A stretch of 64,000 nucleotides of DNA from Mycolicibacterium fortuitum subsp. fortuitum (GCF_022179545.1 NZ_AP025518.1:5642001-5706000); one strand, 5' to 3'; shown: positions 1 to 8,966, counted from the first letter of the stretch. The notes: generated by a model not told the origin, from the letters alone. Made by a program: numbers and translations.

Positions 1-702
1 GACACCGACTTCCTGCTGCTGGCCGCGGGTAGTGGCATCACCCCGATGATGGCGATCTGCAAGTCGGCGCTCGCCGAGGGCAGCGGCAACGTCGTCCTCG
101 TCTACGCCAACCGCGACGAGAACTCGGTGATCTTCGGCGCCACCCTGCGCGAGCTCGCCGCCAAATACCCCGATCGGTTCACGGTCGTGCACTGGTTGGA
201 GACCGTGCAGGGACTGCCCAGCCCGGCCGCCCTCGCCGGACTGCTCGCCCCCTACGCCTCGCGCGAAGCGTTCATCTGCGGGCCCGGCCCATTCATGGCC
301 GCGGCCGAACAGGCACTGCAGCAGGCCGGTGCCGCCGATGAGCGCATCCATATCGAGGTGTTCAAGTCGCTGGATTCGGACCCGTTCGCGGCTGTGGTGA
401 TCGAGGAAGAGGAGGGCGACCAGGAACCGGCCACGGCCGTCGTCACCCTGGACGGCACCACCCACGAGGTCCGCTGGCCGCGTTCGGCCACGCTGCTCGA
501 CGTCCTGCTCGACAAGGGTCTGGACGCGCCGTTCTCCTGCCGCGAGGGCCACTGCGGCGCATGCGCGGTGCTCAAGAAGTCCGGAGACGTCGAGATGAAG
601 ATCAACGACGTGCTCGAACCCTCCGACCTCGAAGAGGGTCTGATCCTGGGTTGCCAGGCCACGCCGGTGTCGGATTCGGTCGAAGTCACCTACGACGAGT
701 GA
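1..702 (+). CDS. kshB: 3-ketosteroid 9-alpha-hydroxylase reductase KshB, 3' part
   Basis: The 5' end lies outside the window; 233 codons are visible. They hold the end of an FNR-type flavoprotein, with a GSGITP nucleotide-binding stretch near the start, followed by a C-terminal plant-type [2Fe-2S] domain. That domain has the ligands C-x4-C-x2-C and a later Cys (visible residues about 180, 185, 188 and 218; CREGHCGAC then GCQ). KshB passes electrons from NADH to the oxygenase KshA, which 9-alpha-hydroxylates the steroid nucleus during cholesterol breakdown. The neighbours fadE34 and kstR support this assignment over other ferredoxin reductases such as HmpF-type proteins. Confidence is high for the family and good for the role. 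Confidence 0.85.
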   Translation, partial: DTDFLLLAAGSGITPMMAICKSALAEGSGNVVLVYANRDENSVIFGATLRELAAKYPDRFTVVHWLETVQGLPSPAALAGLLAPYASREAFICGPGPFMAAAEQALQQAGAADERIHIEVFKSLDSDPFAAVVIEEEEGDQEPATAVVTLDGTTHEVRWPRSATLLDVLLDKGLDAPFSCREGHCGACAVLKKSGDVEMKINDVLEPSDLEEGLILGCQATPVSDSVEVTYDE

Positions 703-718
703 CGAGCGGATACCTTTC

Positions 719-1300
719 TTGACGATGACGATCAACAGGCTCTCCGCAGCGGGCGCGGCAGCAGTGCTGACCGCGGCGGCACTGACGTTTCCCGCGTCGG
801 CAACGGCGGCCGCGAACTCGGCCGTCAGCTCGATCCCGAGCCCCCAGGGCACGATCGAAATGCACGTCAGCGCGGACTGCGCCGGCACCACATGCAACTT
901 CCGGACCTCGGCGAACCTGCTGACCCCGGACGGGCCGGTCGGGTTCCCCGGTGACGCATGGGCCCGTCAGACCATCACCCTGCGCAGTTCCAACAAGGAC
1001 ACGTGGCAGGAGGCGTCCTACAGCGCCCCGGCGGGCATGCCCCGGGAGATCAAGGGCTCCAACCACGACAACGTGCTGTCGAAGCTGTACCGGTCGATCA
1101 ACAAGGTCGAGATCTCGGCGACGTACTTCGGTGGCGGGCCGATCGAGCGTTTCTCCGTCGAGGGCGTATCGACCCCCACCGAGTGGCGAACCGGTCAGCC
1201 GAACACCAAGGATCAGTTCATCATCTGCTCAGACATCCACGTGGTCTGGGGCGGAGTCAACCTGATCACGCCTGCCGCCTGCACGCAGACCGGTTTCTGA
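719..1300 (+). CDS. Secreted hypothetical protein (Rv3572-like position)
   Basis: A protein of about 191-193 residues with a typical Sec signal peptide: a short polar N-terminus, a hydrophobic Ala/Leu stretch, then an ASATAAA-type cleavage region near residue 30. The mature part has Cys residues placed for disulfides (an ADCAGTTC stretch near residue 53, two more near the C-terminus). The start is TTG at 719 or ATG at 725; the ATG is plausible as well. It lies 16 bases after kshB and may be cotranscribed with it. By position it corresponds to Rv3572, an uncharacterised exported protein. No enzymatic motif is visible. Its last 72 bases overlap the convergent SRPBCC gene. Confidence 0.75.
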   Translation: MTMTINRLSAAGAAAVLTAAALTFPASATAAANSAVSSIPSPQGTIEMHVSADCAGTTCNFRTSANLLTPDGPVGFPGDAWARQTITLRSSNKDTWQEASYSAPAGMPREIKGSNHDNVLSKLYRSINKVEISATYFGGGPIERFSVEGVSTPTEWRTGQPNTKDQFIICSDIHVVWGGVNLITPAACTQTGF

Positions 1301-1744
1301 CATGTGCTTGTCCACGAGCTTGCGCCACCGGCGGTGCCGGTAGGCGTAGATGCCTCGGGCCAGCACCGTCACCACGAAAGTGAGTCGGCCGGCGTCGATT
1401 TCGACGGTGTCGCTGTAGCGGCACGAGTGACCGGTCACGGCTTCGACATGCAGGGTGTGATCCCATGACCGGAGCACCCCGCCGTACTCATGCGTGCGGA
1501 TCGTGCGGGTGGTGTCATCGACGTCGAGAACTTCGATGGTGTGCCGGTAGGCCAGGATCACGTGGAAGGCGAACAGCCAGCCGGTGCCCCGGTCGCCGGC
1601 CTGGAACGGTTCGGTGCGTCCGGCCAGCGCCGGCACACCGAACAGGCCGCGGCAGACGTAGAGAAACGTCGGGACCTGCTGCATGGCCTGCCACACTCGT
1701 GCGGTGTCGGCAGGCAGAATCGTTTCAACGTGGATGCGCTGCAT
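1229..1744 (-). CDS. SRPBCC (polyketide cyclase-like) protein
   Basis: A 171-residue protein beginning MQRIHVETILPA, then a D-T-A-R-V-W-Q-A stretch, the usual first strand and helix of the START/SRPBCC ligand-binding fold. No signal peptide or catalytic motif is visible, so the ligand is unknown. It is transcribed divergently from the TetR regulator 60 bases away, which suggests that regulator controls it. Its 3' end overlaps the end of the convergent secreted-protein gene by 72 bases, which is unusually long for this genome. An internal stop position would not rescue the fold, so the overlap is probably real. Confidence 0.7.
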   Translation of the reverse strand: MQRIHVETILPADTARVWQAMQQVPTFLYVCRGLFGVPALAGRTEPFQAGDRGTGWLFAFHVILAYRHTIEVLDVDDTTRTIRTHEYGGVLRSWDHTLHVEAVTGHSCRYSDTVEIDAGRLTFVVTVLARGIYAYRHRRWRKLVDKHMSETGLRAGGRRDQVDSAPDHVDV

Positions 1745-1804
1745 GTCACCAATTTTCGAGCGCCGCGCGGCCGCTGACTACTCGCTTTCAACGCGGAGGT
1801 GACG

Positions 1805-2422
1805 ATGGCCCCGACCGACCGGTTTCGTCCCCGTAAGCAGCCCAGACAGCAGCGCGCCATGGAGACCCGCCAGGCCATCCTCGAGGCGGCGGCTCGCGTT
1901 TTCGCCGAGTACGGGTATGCCGCGGGAACCACCAACCGCATCGCTGCAGCAGCCGATCTGTCGATCGGCTCGCTGTATCAGTACTTCCCCAACAAGGACG
2001 CGATCCTGTCGGCGCTCACCGACGCGCACGTCGACGCCGGCGCGGCGCTGCTGCGCGAACGCACCGCCGCAGGCCTGCCCGAATCACTCGAAGACCTGCT
2101 GCGGCTGTTTGTCCGGGCAGCCATCGACAACCATCGCGACGACACCCGGCTGCACCGGGTGCTGTTCGAAGAAGCTCCCCGGGCACCGGCGCTACTGGAC
2201 CGGTTGCACCACACCGAAGAAGATGCGGTCAGTGCCGCGAAAGCATTGCTGGACAACCACTCTGACGTGGCGGTGCCCGACACTGCGTTCGCGGCGCGCA
2301 TGGTCGTCGCGACCGTCGAATCGCTCACCCATCGGCTGCTGGCCTGCGACAAGCCCGCCGATGCCGAACAACTCGAGGACGGCATCGTCACGATGCTCGC
2401 GGGCTATCTGCGGGGGCACTAA
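1805..2422 (+). CDS. TetR family transcriptional regulator
   Basis: A 205-residue TetR-type repressor. The N-terminal helix-turn-helix is clear: a basic arm, then RQAILEAAARVFAEYGY, a TTNRIAAAADLSIGSLYQYF recognition region, and the usual YFPNKDAIL. The C-terminal ligand domain is generic. The start is ATG 1805: a near-perfect Shine-Dalgarno (GGAGGTGA) ends two bases before it, whereas GTG 1799 sits inside that ribosome site. The gene is divergent from the SRPBCC gene and ends just before the convergent fadE34, so the SRPBCC gene is the likeliest target. I see no reason to call it a second KstR. The inducer is unknown. Confidence 0.85.
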   Translation: MAPTDRFRPRKQPRQQRAMETRQAILEAAARVFAEYGYAAGTTNRIAAAADLSIGSLYQYFPNKDAILSALTDAHVDAGAALLRERTAAGLPESLEDLLRLFVRAAIDNHRDDTRLHRVLFEEAPRAPALLDRLHHTEEDAVSAAKALLDNHSDVAVPDTAFAARMVVATVESLTHRLLACDKPADAEQLEDGIVTMLAGYLRGH

Positions 2423-2435
2423 TCGGAGGAAAGCC

Positions 2436-4565
2436 CTACCGCGGCAGGCCCAGCAGGCGCTCACCGGCGACGGTCAGCAGGATCTGCTCGGTGCCACCGG
2501 CGATCGTCAGGCAGCGGGTGTTGAGAAAGTCGTGGACCTCCTTGTTGCGCACCGCACCCCCACCGTCGGACAGCACGAGGCGGAACTCGGCCAGCGCCTG
2601 GCGGTAGCGGACCCCGATCAGCTTGCGGGCGCTGGCCTGCGCTCCGGTGTCCTGACCGCTGACCGCCAGCTGCGCGATCCGCTGATCCAGCAGCGAGCCC
2701 ACCTGGGCCGTGAGGATCAGCTCACCGAGACGGTCCAGATCGGCCGGGTCCACGTCCGACTGCGCGCCGAGCGTGCGCAGCAGTTCCTCCATCGGATTGC
2801 CCAGCGCGGTCCCGCCCGCCATCGCCACACGCTCGTTGGCCAGCGTGGTGCGGGCCAACCGCCAGCCGTCGTTGACGGTGCCCACCACCATCTCGTCGGG
2901 CACGAACACGTCATCGAAGAAGACCTCGTTGAACAGTTCGTCACCGGTGATCTCGCGCAGCGGGCGGATCACGATGCCGGGTGTCTTCATGTCGATCAGG
3001 AAATAGGTGATGCCTTTGTGTTTGGGAGCGTCGGCGTCGGTGCGCGCCAGGCACACACCCCAGTGCGCCTTCTGCGCTGCCGAGGTCCACACCTTCTGCC
3101 CGGTCAGCTTCCAACCCGGCTCCCCGTTGGGACCTTCTGCCCGAACGGCTTTCATGCGCAGGGCGGCCAAGTCCGAGCCCGCGCCCGGCTCGGAGAACAG
3201 CTGGCACCAGGCCAGGTCACCGCGCAGCGTGGCCGGCACGAACTGGTCGATCTGTTCGGGGCTGCCGTGCTCCAGGATGGTCGGCACGGCCCACCAGCCG
3301 ATCACCAGATCCGGGCGCTCCACGTCGGCCGCCGCCAGCTCCTGGTCGATCAGCAGCTGCTCGGCCGGAGATGCGTTGCGGCCGTAAGGCTTCGGCCAGT
3401 GCGGGGCCAGCAGACCGGACTCGGCCAGGGCCACCTGGCGCTTCTCCACCGGCAGCGCGGCGACATCTGCCACCGCGGCACTGATCTCGGGCCGCAGGCC
3501 GGCCACCGAGTCCAGATCGATCCGGAGTTCACGCCGCACACCCTGCTGGGTCAGCGCCGAGACCCTGCGGATCCAGCGGCGCCGGCCGCCAAGGGCGTGC
3601 GAAATCCCGTATGCGCGACGTAGATACAGGTGTGCTTCGTGCTCCCAGGTGATGCCGATACCGCCGAGCACCTGGATGCAGTCCTTGGCGTTGGCCTCGG
3701 CCGCGTCGACACCGGCAGCGGCTGCCACCGCGGCAGCGATCGACAGCTGCGAATCGTCGGATTCGGACACGGCGCGCGCCGCGTCGGCTGCCGACACCGA
3801 GATCTGCTCGGAGCGCAGCAACATCTCGGCACACATGTGCTTGACGGCCTGGAAGCTGCCGATCGGCTTGCCGAACTGCTCGCGCACCTTCGCGTACTCG
3901 GTGGCGGTCTGCAGGGTCCAGCGGGCCAACCCGGCGGCCTCGGCGGCCAGCATCGTCGCGGTGATGTCGGTGAATCGCTGCCGCGAGATGTCGAGAACCT
4001 GGGCGGGCGCGGAATCGAAGGTGACCCGGGCCAGCGGTAACGAGAAGTCGGTGGCGGTGAGCAGCTCGATGCTCACGCCTGCGGCGTTCCCGTCGACCAG
4101 AACCACCTGGTCCCCGGCGGGCAGCAGTAACACCCCGGCGGCGTCGGCGCCCAGGACGTAGTCAGCGGTACCGGACACCTTGCCGGTTTCGAACGTAAGG
4201 TCTGCGCTCAGGGCCGCTCCGGCCGTCCGCTCACCCGATACCAGCGCCTCCAGCACGGCCTCGTCGGTGACGACCAGGGTCGCCAGGGCCGTAGTGGCCA
4301 CCGGGCCGGGCACCAGCGCGGCGGCGGCCTCGTCGACCATCGCGCACAGATCCTCGACCGTGCCGCCGGCGCCGCCCTGTTCCTCGGGGACCGCGACGCT
4401 GAAGATCCCTAGTTCGGCGAGGCCCTGAAACGGTGCGCGCCATGCATCGGCATCATGTTCACCCGACCGGACCGCCGCAGCGGTATCGGTTGAGCCGGCC
4501 CAGCTCCTTACCAGGTCACGGGCGGCAAACTGCTCGTCGGTGATGGTGGCAGACGCGCCGGACAT
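2436..4565 (-). CDS. fadE34: Acyl-CoA dehydrogenase FadE34 (ChsE3), double-length
   Basis: A 709-residue protein made of two acyl-CoA dehydrogenase units in tandem, each about 350 residues. The second half carries the flavin and substrate signatures (LFSEPGAGSDLA, KVWTSAA) and ends with a typical GGTEQI stretch. FadE34/ChsE3 (711 residues in M. tuberculosis) oxidises the cholesterol side-chain acyl-CoA in beta-oxidation. The start ATG is preceded by AGGAGG at a good distance, and a KstR operator lies 45 bases upstream. It is divergent from kstR, exactly as in the Rv3573c/Rv3574 pair. One half of such fused enzymes is usually degenerate; which half is active here cannot be told by eye. Confidence 0.9.
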   Translation of the reverse strand: MSGASATITDEQFAARDLVRSWAGSTDTAAAVRSGEHDADAWRAPFQGLAELGIFSVAVPEEQGGAGGTVEDLCAMVDEAAAALVPGPVATTALATLVVTDEAVLEALVSGERTAGAALSADLTFETGKVSGTADYVLGADAAGVLLLPAGDQVVLVDGNAAGVSIELLTATDFSLPLARVTFDSAPAQVLDISRQRFTDITATMLAAEAAGLARWTLQTATEYAKVREQFGKPIGSFQAVKHMCAEMLLRSEQISVSAADAARAVSESDDSQLSIAAAVAAAAGVDAAEANAKDCIQVLGGIGITWEHEAHLYLRRAYGISHALGGRRRWIRRVSALTQQGVRRELRIDLDSVAGLRPEISAAVADVAALPVEKRQVALAESGLLAPHWPKPYGRNASPAEQLLIDQELAAADVERPDLVIGWWAVPTILEHGSPEQIDQFVPATLRGDLAWCQLFSEPGAGSDLAALRMKAVRAEGPNGEPGWKLTGQKVWTSAAQKAHWGVCLARTDADAPKHKGITYFLIDMKTPGIVIRPLREITGDELFNEVFFDDVFVPDEMVVGTVNDGWRLARTTLANERVAMAGGTALGNPMEELLRTLGAQSDVDPADLDRLGELILTAQVGSLLDQRIAQLAVSGQDTGAQASARKLIGVRYRQALAEFRLVLSDGGGAVRNKEVHDFLNTRCLTIAGGTEQILLTVAGERLLGLPR

Positions 4566-4609
4566 GGTGGACCTCCTAGCCCCTAAAGCGAGAAGTCCGT
4601 GCTTCCCAC

Positions 4610-4623
4610 TAGAACGTGTTCTA
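4610..4623. promoter_or_regulatory. KstR operator between fadE34 and kstR
   Basis: The 14 bases TAGAACGTGTTCTA form a perfect palindrome that matches the established KstR consensus (TnnAAC-nn-GTTnnA). The site lies 45 bases upstream of fadE34 and about 210 upstream of kstR. It predicts repression of fadE34 and autorepression of kstR, relieved by steroid-CoA metabolites. Confidence 0.92.
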
Positions 4624-4832
4624 ATGGTGACAGTGTTCGACCGTCAAGTCGACCCGCATCACAGCAGGACACGTCCGTGTGTTTTACGGCGCGGAGGTGC
4701 GTAGAAGGAGATCGCCGTGCGTATCGTTTTCGACGAGGCACGCGACGAGAGGGGGCCACACACCGCATGTCCAGCGCACCACAGCAGACAGGCAGCGAAT
4801 CGTCCGGGTCTGACACCCGGCCGCGTGAGGTA

Positions 4833-5444
4833 ATGAACGTGGCAGTCCTCGCCGAATCCGAACTCGGCTCAGAAGCCCAGCGGGAGCGCCGCAAGCGCAT
4901 CCTGGACGCAACCCTGGCCATCGCCTCCAAGGGCGGCTACGAGGCCGTCCAGATGCGGGCCGTGGCCGAACGGGCCGACGTCGCCGTCGGCACCCTCTAC
5001 CGTTACTTCCCCTCCAAGGTCCACCTCCTGGTGTCCGCCCTCGGCCGCGAGTTCGAGCGCATCGACGCCAAGACCGACCGGTCCGCCCTCGCCGGCGGCA
5101 CGCCCTACCAGCGGCTGAGCTTCATGGTCGGCAAGCTGAACCGGGCCATGCAGCGCAATCCGCTGCTCACCGAGGCCATGACACGGGCCTTCGTCTTCGC
5201 CGACGCCTCCGCGGCAGGCGAGGTGGACCATGTCGGCAAGCTGATGGACTCGATGTTCGCCCGCGCCATGAGCGACGGTGAGCCGACCGAGGACCAGTAC
5301 CACATCGCCCGGGTCATCTCCGACGTGTGGCTGTCGAACCTGCTGGCCTGGCTGACCCGCCGCGCCTCGGCCACCGATGTCAGCAAGCGACTGGACCTGG
5401 CGGTCCGGTTGCTGATCGGCGCCGAGGACAAACCTAAGATCTAG
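4833..5444 (+). CDS. kstR: TetR-type repressor of cholesterol catabolism KstR
   Basis: A protein of about 203 residues, near-identical by recall to M. tuberculosis KstR: AVLAESELGSEAQRERRKR, a HTH ending VGTLYRYFPSK, then MQRNPLLTEAMTRAF and a C-terminus with WLSNLLAWLTRRASATD. It represses sterol uptake and degradation genes, and its operator is in the intergenic region upstream. The start is uncertain. GTG 4839 gives the M. tuberculosis N-terminus and has GTGAGG at good spacing; ATG 4833 adds two residues; ATG 4767 adds 22 more low-complexity residues. otsB follows after three bases, so the two are probably cotranscribed. Confidence 0.93.
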   Translation: MNVAVLAESELGSEAQRERRKRILDATLAIASKGGYEAVQMRAVAERADVAVGTLYRYFPSKVHLLVSALGREFERIDAKTDRSALAGGTPYQRLSFMVGKLNRAMQRNPLLTEAMTRAFVFADASAAGEVDHVGKLMDSMFARAMSDGEPTEDQYHIARVISDVWLSNLLAWLTRRASATDVSKRLDLAVRLLIGAEDKPKI

Positions 5445-5447
5445 CGA

Positions 5448-6197
5448 GTGAGCCTTCCCGTCGACCTCCGCGACGCACTGGCCCGGGCCGCACTCATCCC
5501 CAGGCTGCTGATCACCTCCGATTTCGACGGCACCCTCGCCCCGATCGTCAACAACCCGGCCGACGCGCGTCCGCTGCGCGACGCCGCCAAGGCACTTGTC
5601 GCCCTGTCCGAACTTCCCGGCGTCTCGACCGCCCTGATCTCCGGACGGGCGTTGGAGGTGCTGCGCGAGCTCTCGGGCATGCCGGCCGCCGTTCACCTGG
5701 TCGGCAGCCACGGCGCGGAGTTCGACTCCGGATTCGCTCACCCCATCGATCGTGCCCTGCTGGATACGATCACCGATGCGCTGCAGGCGATCGCCGCCAG
5801 CAGACCCGGGGTCACCGTCGAACTGAAGCCGGCCAGCGTGGCACTGCACGTGCGCAATGCCGAAGCCGCCGACGCCGAGGCCGCACTGGACCAGGCGCGA
5901 ACGGCGTCGAGGGCCTGGGACGCGCAGCTGACCGAGGGCAAGGCCGTCCTGGAGTTCGCCGTGATCACCACCGACAAGGGTGAAGCCATCGAGATCCTGC
6001 GCGACGAGCACGAGGCTTCCGCGGTGATCTACTTCGGCGACGACGTCACCGACGAGAAGGCGTTCCGCCGGCTGGGTGACGGCGACATCGGCGTCAAGGT
6101 CGGGCCCGGCGAGACCCTCGCGGCTTACCGGGTGGACGAGCCGGAAGATGTTGCGGCAGCACTGAAGTACCTGCTCGACAGGCGCAGCGCGAACTAG
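5448..6197 (+). CDS. otsB: Trehalose-6-phosphate phosphatase (HAD family)
   Basis: A 249-residue HAD hydrolase with all the expected motifs: DFDGTLAPI (nucleophile Asp near residue 25), a SGR motif in the second block, and GDDVTDEKAF for the Mg-binding acidic pair near residue 200. OtsB removes phosphate from trehalose-6-phosphate in the OtsAB route to trehalose, a compatible solute and the sugar of mycolate glycolipids. It is the compact one-domain form, much shorter than M. tuberculosis OtsB1 and OtsB2. It begins with GTG three bases after kstR and shares four bases with the convergent LacI gene. M. tuberculosis has no gene at this position. Confidence 0.85.
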   Translation: MSLPVDLRDALARAALIPRLLITSDFDGTLAPIVNNPADARPLRDAAKALVALSELPGVSTALISGRALEVLRELSGMPAAVHLVGSHGAEFDSGFAHPIDRALLDTITDALQAIAASRPGVTVELKPASVALHVRNAEAADAEAALDQARTASRAWDAQLTEGKAVLEFAVITTDKGEAIEILRDEHEASAVIYFGDDVTDEKAFRRLGDGDIGVKVGPGETLAAYRVDEPEDVAAALKYLLDRRSAN

Positions 6198-7294
6198 GCC
6201 GGCGGGCCCGACGTCCGGCCGCGCACCACCTCGGTGTCGAGTACCTCGATCACCGGCAGCCCGTCCCGCGGCGGATTGTGCAGCAACTCACCGGCCCGCC
6301 GCCCCTTGGCCACACTGGACTGCACCACCGTCGACAGGCCGCGGCGCAGCGCATCAGGCACCCCGTCGAAACCCGTCACCGTCATCTCCCCCGGCACGAA
6401 GATGCCGCGAGAGCGCAGATAATCCATGGCGGACAACGCCAGTACGTCCGCAGTACACATCAGGGCCGTGATGCGGGGATTGGCATCCAGCGCCACCTCG
6501 GCGGCAGCACCGCCGGACGTCGGCAGATGGTCGTAGCTCTCCACCACCGTCAGGCTGGCCGGCGCCAGCCCGGCGGCAGTCATGGCGTCGTACACGCCGT
6601 GGATACGTTCGCGCTGAACGTGGAAGTGCGGGGAGCGCACCCGATCCGGATCTGCCAGTGCGGGTTTCGTGCTCTCGTGCGGCCAGTCACGGCCCAACCG
6701 CATGGTCAGCAGCCCGATGTCGCGGTGCCCCAGCTCCAGCACGTGTTCGGCCAGCCGACGCATTCCGCCACGGTCGTCGATGTTGACCCGCGACACCCCG
6801 GGAACATCTTTCGGCTGATCGACCACCACGACCGGCAACTGCCGCTGACGCACCACCGGCAGATACGGATCGTCGTCGGAGGCCGAATACACCACGAATC
6901 CGTCGACACCCGCGGCGAGCACTGCCGCCGAGCCGTCCTCGAAACTGCGGTTGGGTCCGATGGCCACCAGCAGCAGCCCCTGTCCCACCGCCTCACAGGA
7001 CTCGGCAAGCCCGGCAACGAAATCCAGCGCGGCGGGATCGCTGAACGAGTAGTTGAGCGGCTCGGTGATGATCAGACCCACCGCACCGGCCTTGCGGGTG
7101 CGCAGGGACCGGGCCACCGGATCCGGCCCGGCGTAGCCCAGCCGTTTGGCCGCATCGAAGATCCGGTCACGCAACTCGGCGGACAACTGGTCAGGACGGT
7201 TGTAGGCGTTGGAGATCGTGGTGCGCGAAACCTTGAGTTCGGCGGCCAGCGAAGCCAGGGTGGCCCGCCGCGGCGGGTGGGGACTCCTTGGCAT
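6194..7294 (-). CDS. LacI family transcriptional regulator (Rv3575c-like)
   Basis: A 366-residue LacI/GalR regulator. The DNA-binding head is near residues 12-60 (ATLASLAAELKVSRTTISNAYN with the hinge-proximal VARSLRTRKAG), followed by a periplasmic-binding-protein-like effector domain with GLIITEP and a C-terminal VTGFDGVPDA motif. The effector is unknown; the domain type suggests a sugar or nucleoside. By position it is the Rv3575c orthologue. It lies 11 bases downstream of znuB on the same strand, so readthrough from the zinc importer operon is possible, though a LacI regulator has no evident link to zinc. Confidence 0.88.
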   Translation of the reverse strand: MPRSPHPPRRATLASLAAELKVSRTTISNAYNRPDQLSAELRDRIFDAAKRLGYAGPDPVARSLRTRKAGAVGLIITEPLNYSFSDPAALDFVAGLAESCEAVGQGLLLVAIGPNRSFEDGSAAVLAAGVDGFVVYSASDDDPYLPVVRQRQLPVVVVDQPKDVPGVSRVNIDDRGGMRRLAEHVLELGHRDIGLLTMRLGRDWPHESTKPALADPDRVRSPHFHVQRERIHGVYDAMTAAGLAPASLTVVESYDHLPTSGGAAAEVALDANPRITALMCTADVLALSAMDYLRSRGIFVPGEMTVTGFDGVPDALRRGLSTVVQSSVAKGRRAGELLHNPPRDGLPVIEVLDTEVVRGRTSGPPA

Positions 7295-7305
7295 GCTTTC
7301 TGAGG

Positions 7306-8190
7306 CTAGCCGATGGCCGAATTCCTCACCCGGTCAACCGTCCACACCGCCAGCCAGATTCCGCACGCGATCGTGACGATCACGAAGCTCGGCGGCATGT
7401 TGAAGATCGCCGACACCGCGAGCCCGAGCCACACCGACACCACGCTGATCCCGGTGGAGATCGTCATCGCCAGGATCGGGCGGGCCGTCACCATGATGGC
7501 CGTCGCCGCCGGGGTGACGACGAGCGCGAACAGCAACAGCGTGCCCACGGCGAGCACCGCCATCGTCACCGCGACACCCAGCAGCACCATGAACAACACC
7601 GACAAGGCGCGGACCGGCACCCCTTTCGCCTGAGCCACCTGGGGGTTGACCGACGCGAACAGCAGTGGCCGGAAAACGAATACGACCGTGGCCGCCAGCA
7701 CCACCAACAGGACGGTGAACGTCATCAGCTGCTGATGGGTGATGGCCAGCAGATTGCCGAACAAGACATTGGTCAACGTCGAGGAATTCTTGGTGGCCAG
7801 CGAGTTGAAGAACAGGCCGAAGCCCGTCGCCAGGGCCAGCACCGTGCCGGTGGCCACCTCGCGGTCGTGGGCCCGGTTGCCCAGCGCACCGATCACCAGG
7901 GCGCCCCCGACGCAGAATGCGCCCAGCCCCAACCCGACCGGAAGCCCGAGCAGGGCCGCACTGGTGGCGCCGGGCAGGCCGATGTGTGCCAGCGCGTGAG
8001 CGGCGAACGCGGTGTTGCGAACGATGACGAAATATCCGATCAGACCGGCGGCCAATGCCACCAACGTGCCGCCGACCAACGCGTTGCGCATGAACGCCGA
8101 CGTCAGGATCTGCCACCAGTTGTGCTGGTAGCCCAGTGCCAGACTGCTTTGGGCGAACGTGCCCGCAGCCTGCAGACCGGCCGGCATCAC
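7306..8190 (-). CDS. znuB: Zinc ABC transporter permease (ZnuB-like)
   Basis: A 294-residue polytopic membrane protein of the ABC-3 (metal) permease family, with about eight hydrophobic segments. Typical features are FVIVRNTAFAAHALAHIGLPGA near residues 54-75 and a LFALVVTPAATA segment later, both hallmarks of ZnuB/MntB permeases. It forms the membrane channel for Zn(II) delivered by ZnuA. Its ATG overlaps the end of znuC by four bases, so the order is znuA-znuC-znuB in one operon behind a Zur box. Manganese cannot be excluded by sequence alone, but the operator type favours zinc. Confidence 0.88.
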   Translation of the reverse strand: MMPAGLQAAGTFAQSSLALGYQHNWWQILTSAFMRNALVGGTLVALAAGLIGYFVIVRNTAFAAHALAHIGLPGATSAALLGLPVGLGLGAFCVGGALVIGALGNRAHDREVATGTVLALATGFGLFFNSLATKNSSTLTNVLFGNLLAITHQQLMTFTVLLVVLAATVVFVFRPLLFASVNPQVAQAKGVPVRALSVLFMVLLGVAVTMAVLAVGTLLLFALVVTPAATAIMVTARPILAMTISTGISVVSVWLGLAVSAIFNMPPSFVIVTIACGIWLAVWTVDRVRNSAIG

Positions 8191-8966
8191 ACGCTCCTCA
8201 TGTACATCTGCCCCAGCGGGGTGTGGGCCACCTGCACCTGGGTCCCGTACAGGTGGGTCAGCAGGTCGGCGTCCACCACCTCGTCGATGGCGGCGTGGTG
8301 CGCATGCCCGTCGAGCAGATAGATGGCACTGTCGAGCACGCTCAGCAGTGGGTTGAGGTCATGGGCGACAACGAGAATCGTGACACCGAGGTCCTTGTTG
8401 AGCTTGGCCAGCAGCTGCACGATCTCGTGTTGGTTGCGCAGGTCGAGCGCGGCCAGCGGCTCGTCGAGGATGAGCATCTTCGGATGTCCGACAAGGGCAT
8501 TGGCCAGGGCGATGCGCTGGCGTTGGCCGCCGGACAGTTCCGAGAGCCGCATGGTCGCGAAGCCGGTGGCCTCGACCCAGGCCAGCGCCTCGTCGACCCG
8601 TGCCCGGTCGGCTGCCGTGGTGCGGGTGAAACCCCAGCGCCGGCCGGTGAGTCCGAGGGTCACCGCGCCGCGGGCCCGGATGGCCTCCCCCGCTCCGGCC
8701 GCGTAATCCTGCGGGACGTAACCGATCAGGTCGTTGTGTTCGCCGGGCGCCCCGCCGAGCACCCGTACCGAGCCCGAGGCGGCGGGCAACAGACCCAGCA
8801 CCACCTGCAGCATGGTCGACTTGCCCGACCCGTTGGAACCGATCAGCGCCACGATGCCACCGGCCGGGATCTCGAAGCTGCCCTCCGACCAGATCAGCCG
8901 ACCCCCGCGCACGGCACTGACATCGTCGAAGACCAGGGCCGGTGGGTCTGCGGTATCGGCCGCCAC
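8187..8966 (-). CDS. znuC: Zinc ABC transporter ATP-binding protein (ZnuC-like)
   Basis: A 259-residue ABC ATPase with Walker A GSNGSGKST (residues 43-51), signature LSGGQRQRIALANAL, Walker B MLILDEPLAALD and the switch His in VAHDLN. The C-terminus after the ATPase core is short. The reading frame is open for another 600 bases upstream, but GTG 8966 is chosen because its first base is the last base of the znuA stop codon, giving translational coupling. It energises Zn(II) uptake together with ZnuA and ZnuB. Confidence 0.88.
   Translation of the reverse strand: MAADTADPPALVFDDVSAVRGGRLIWSEGSFEIPAGGIVALIGSNGSGKSTMLQVVLGLLPAASGSVRVLGGAPGEHNDLIGYVPQDYAAGAGEAIRARGAVTLGLTGRRWGFTRTTAADRARVDEALAWVEATGFATMRLSELSGGQRQRIALANALVGHPKMLILDEPLAALDLRNQHEIVQLLAKLNKDLGVTILVVAHDLNPLLSVLDSAIYLLDGHAHHAAIDEVVDADLLTHLYGTQVQVAHTPLGQMYMRSV

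Noticed and set aside
1917..3623. A 568-codon plus-strand open frame across the TetR gene and fadE34
   Set aside because: It is antisense to fadE34 and out of frame with TetR; the product is low-complexity, Arg/Gln-rich and has no domain.
4610..4623. A seventh Zur box at the fadE34-kstR region
   Set aside because: The palindrome TAGAACGTGTTCTA is a KstR operator and lacks the AT-rich 10-1-10 pattern.
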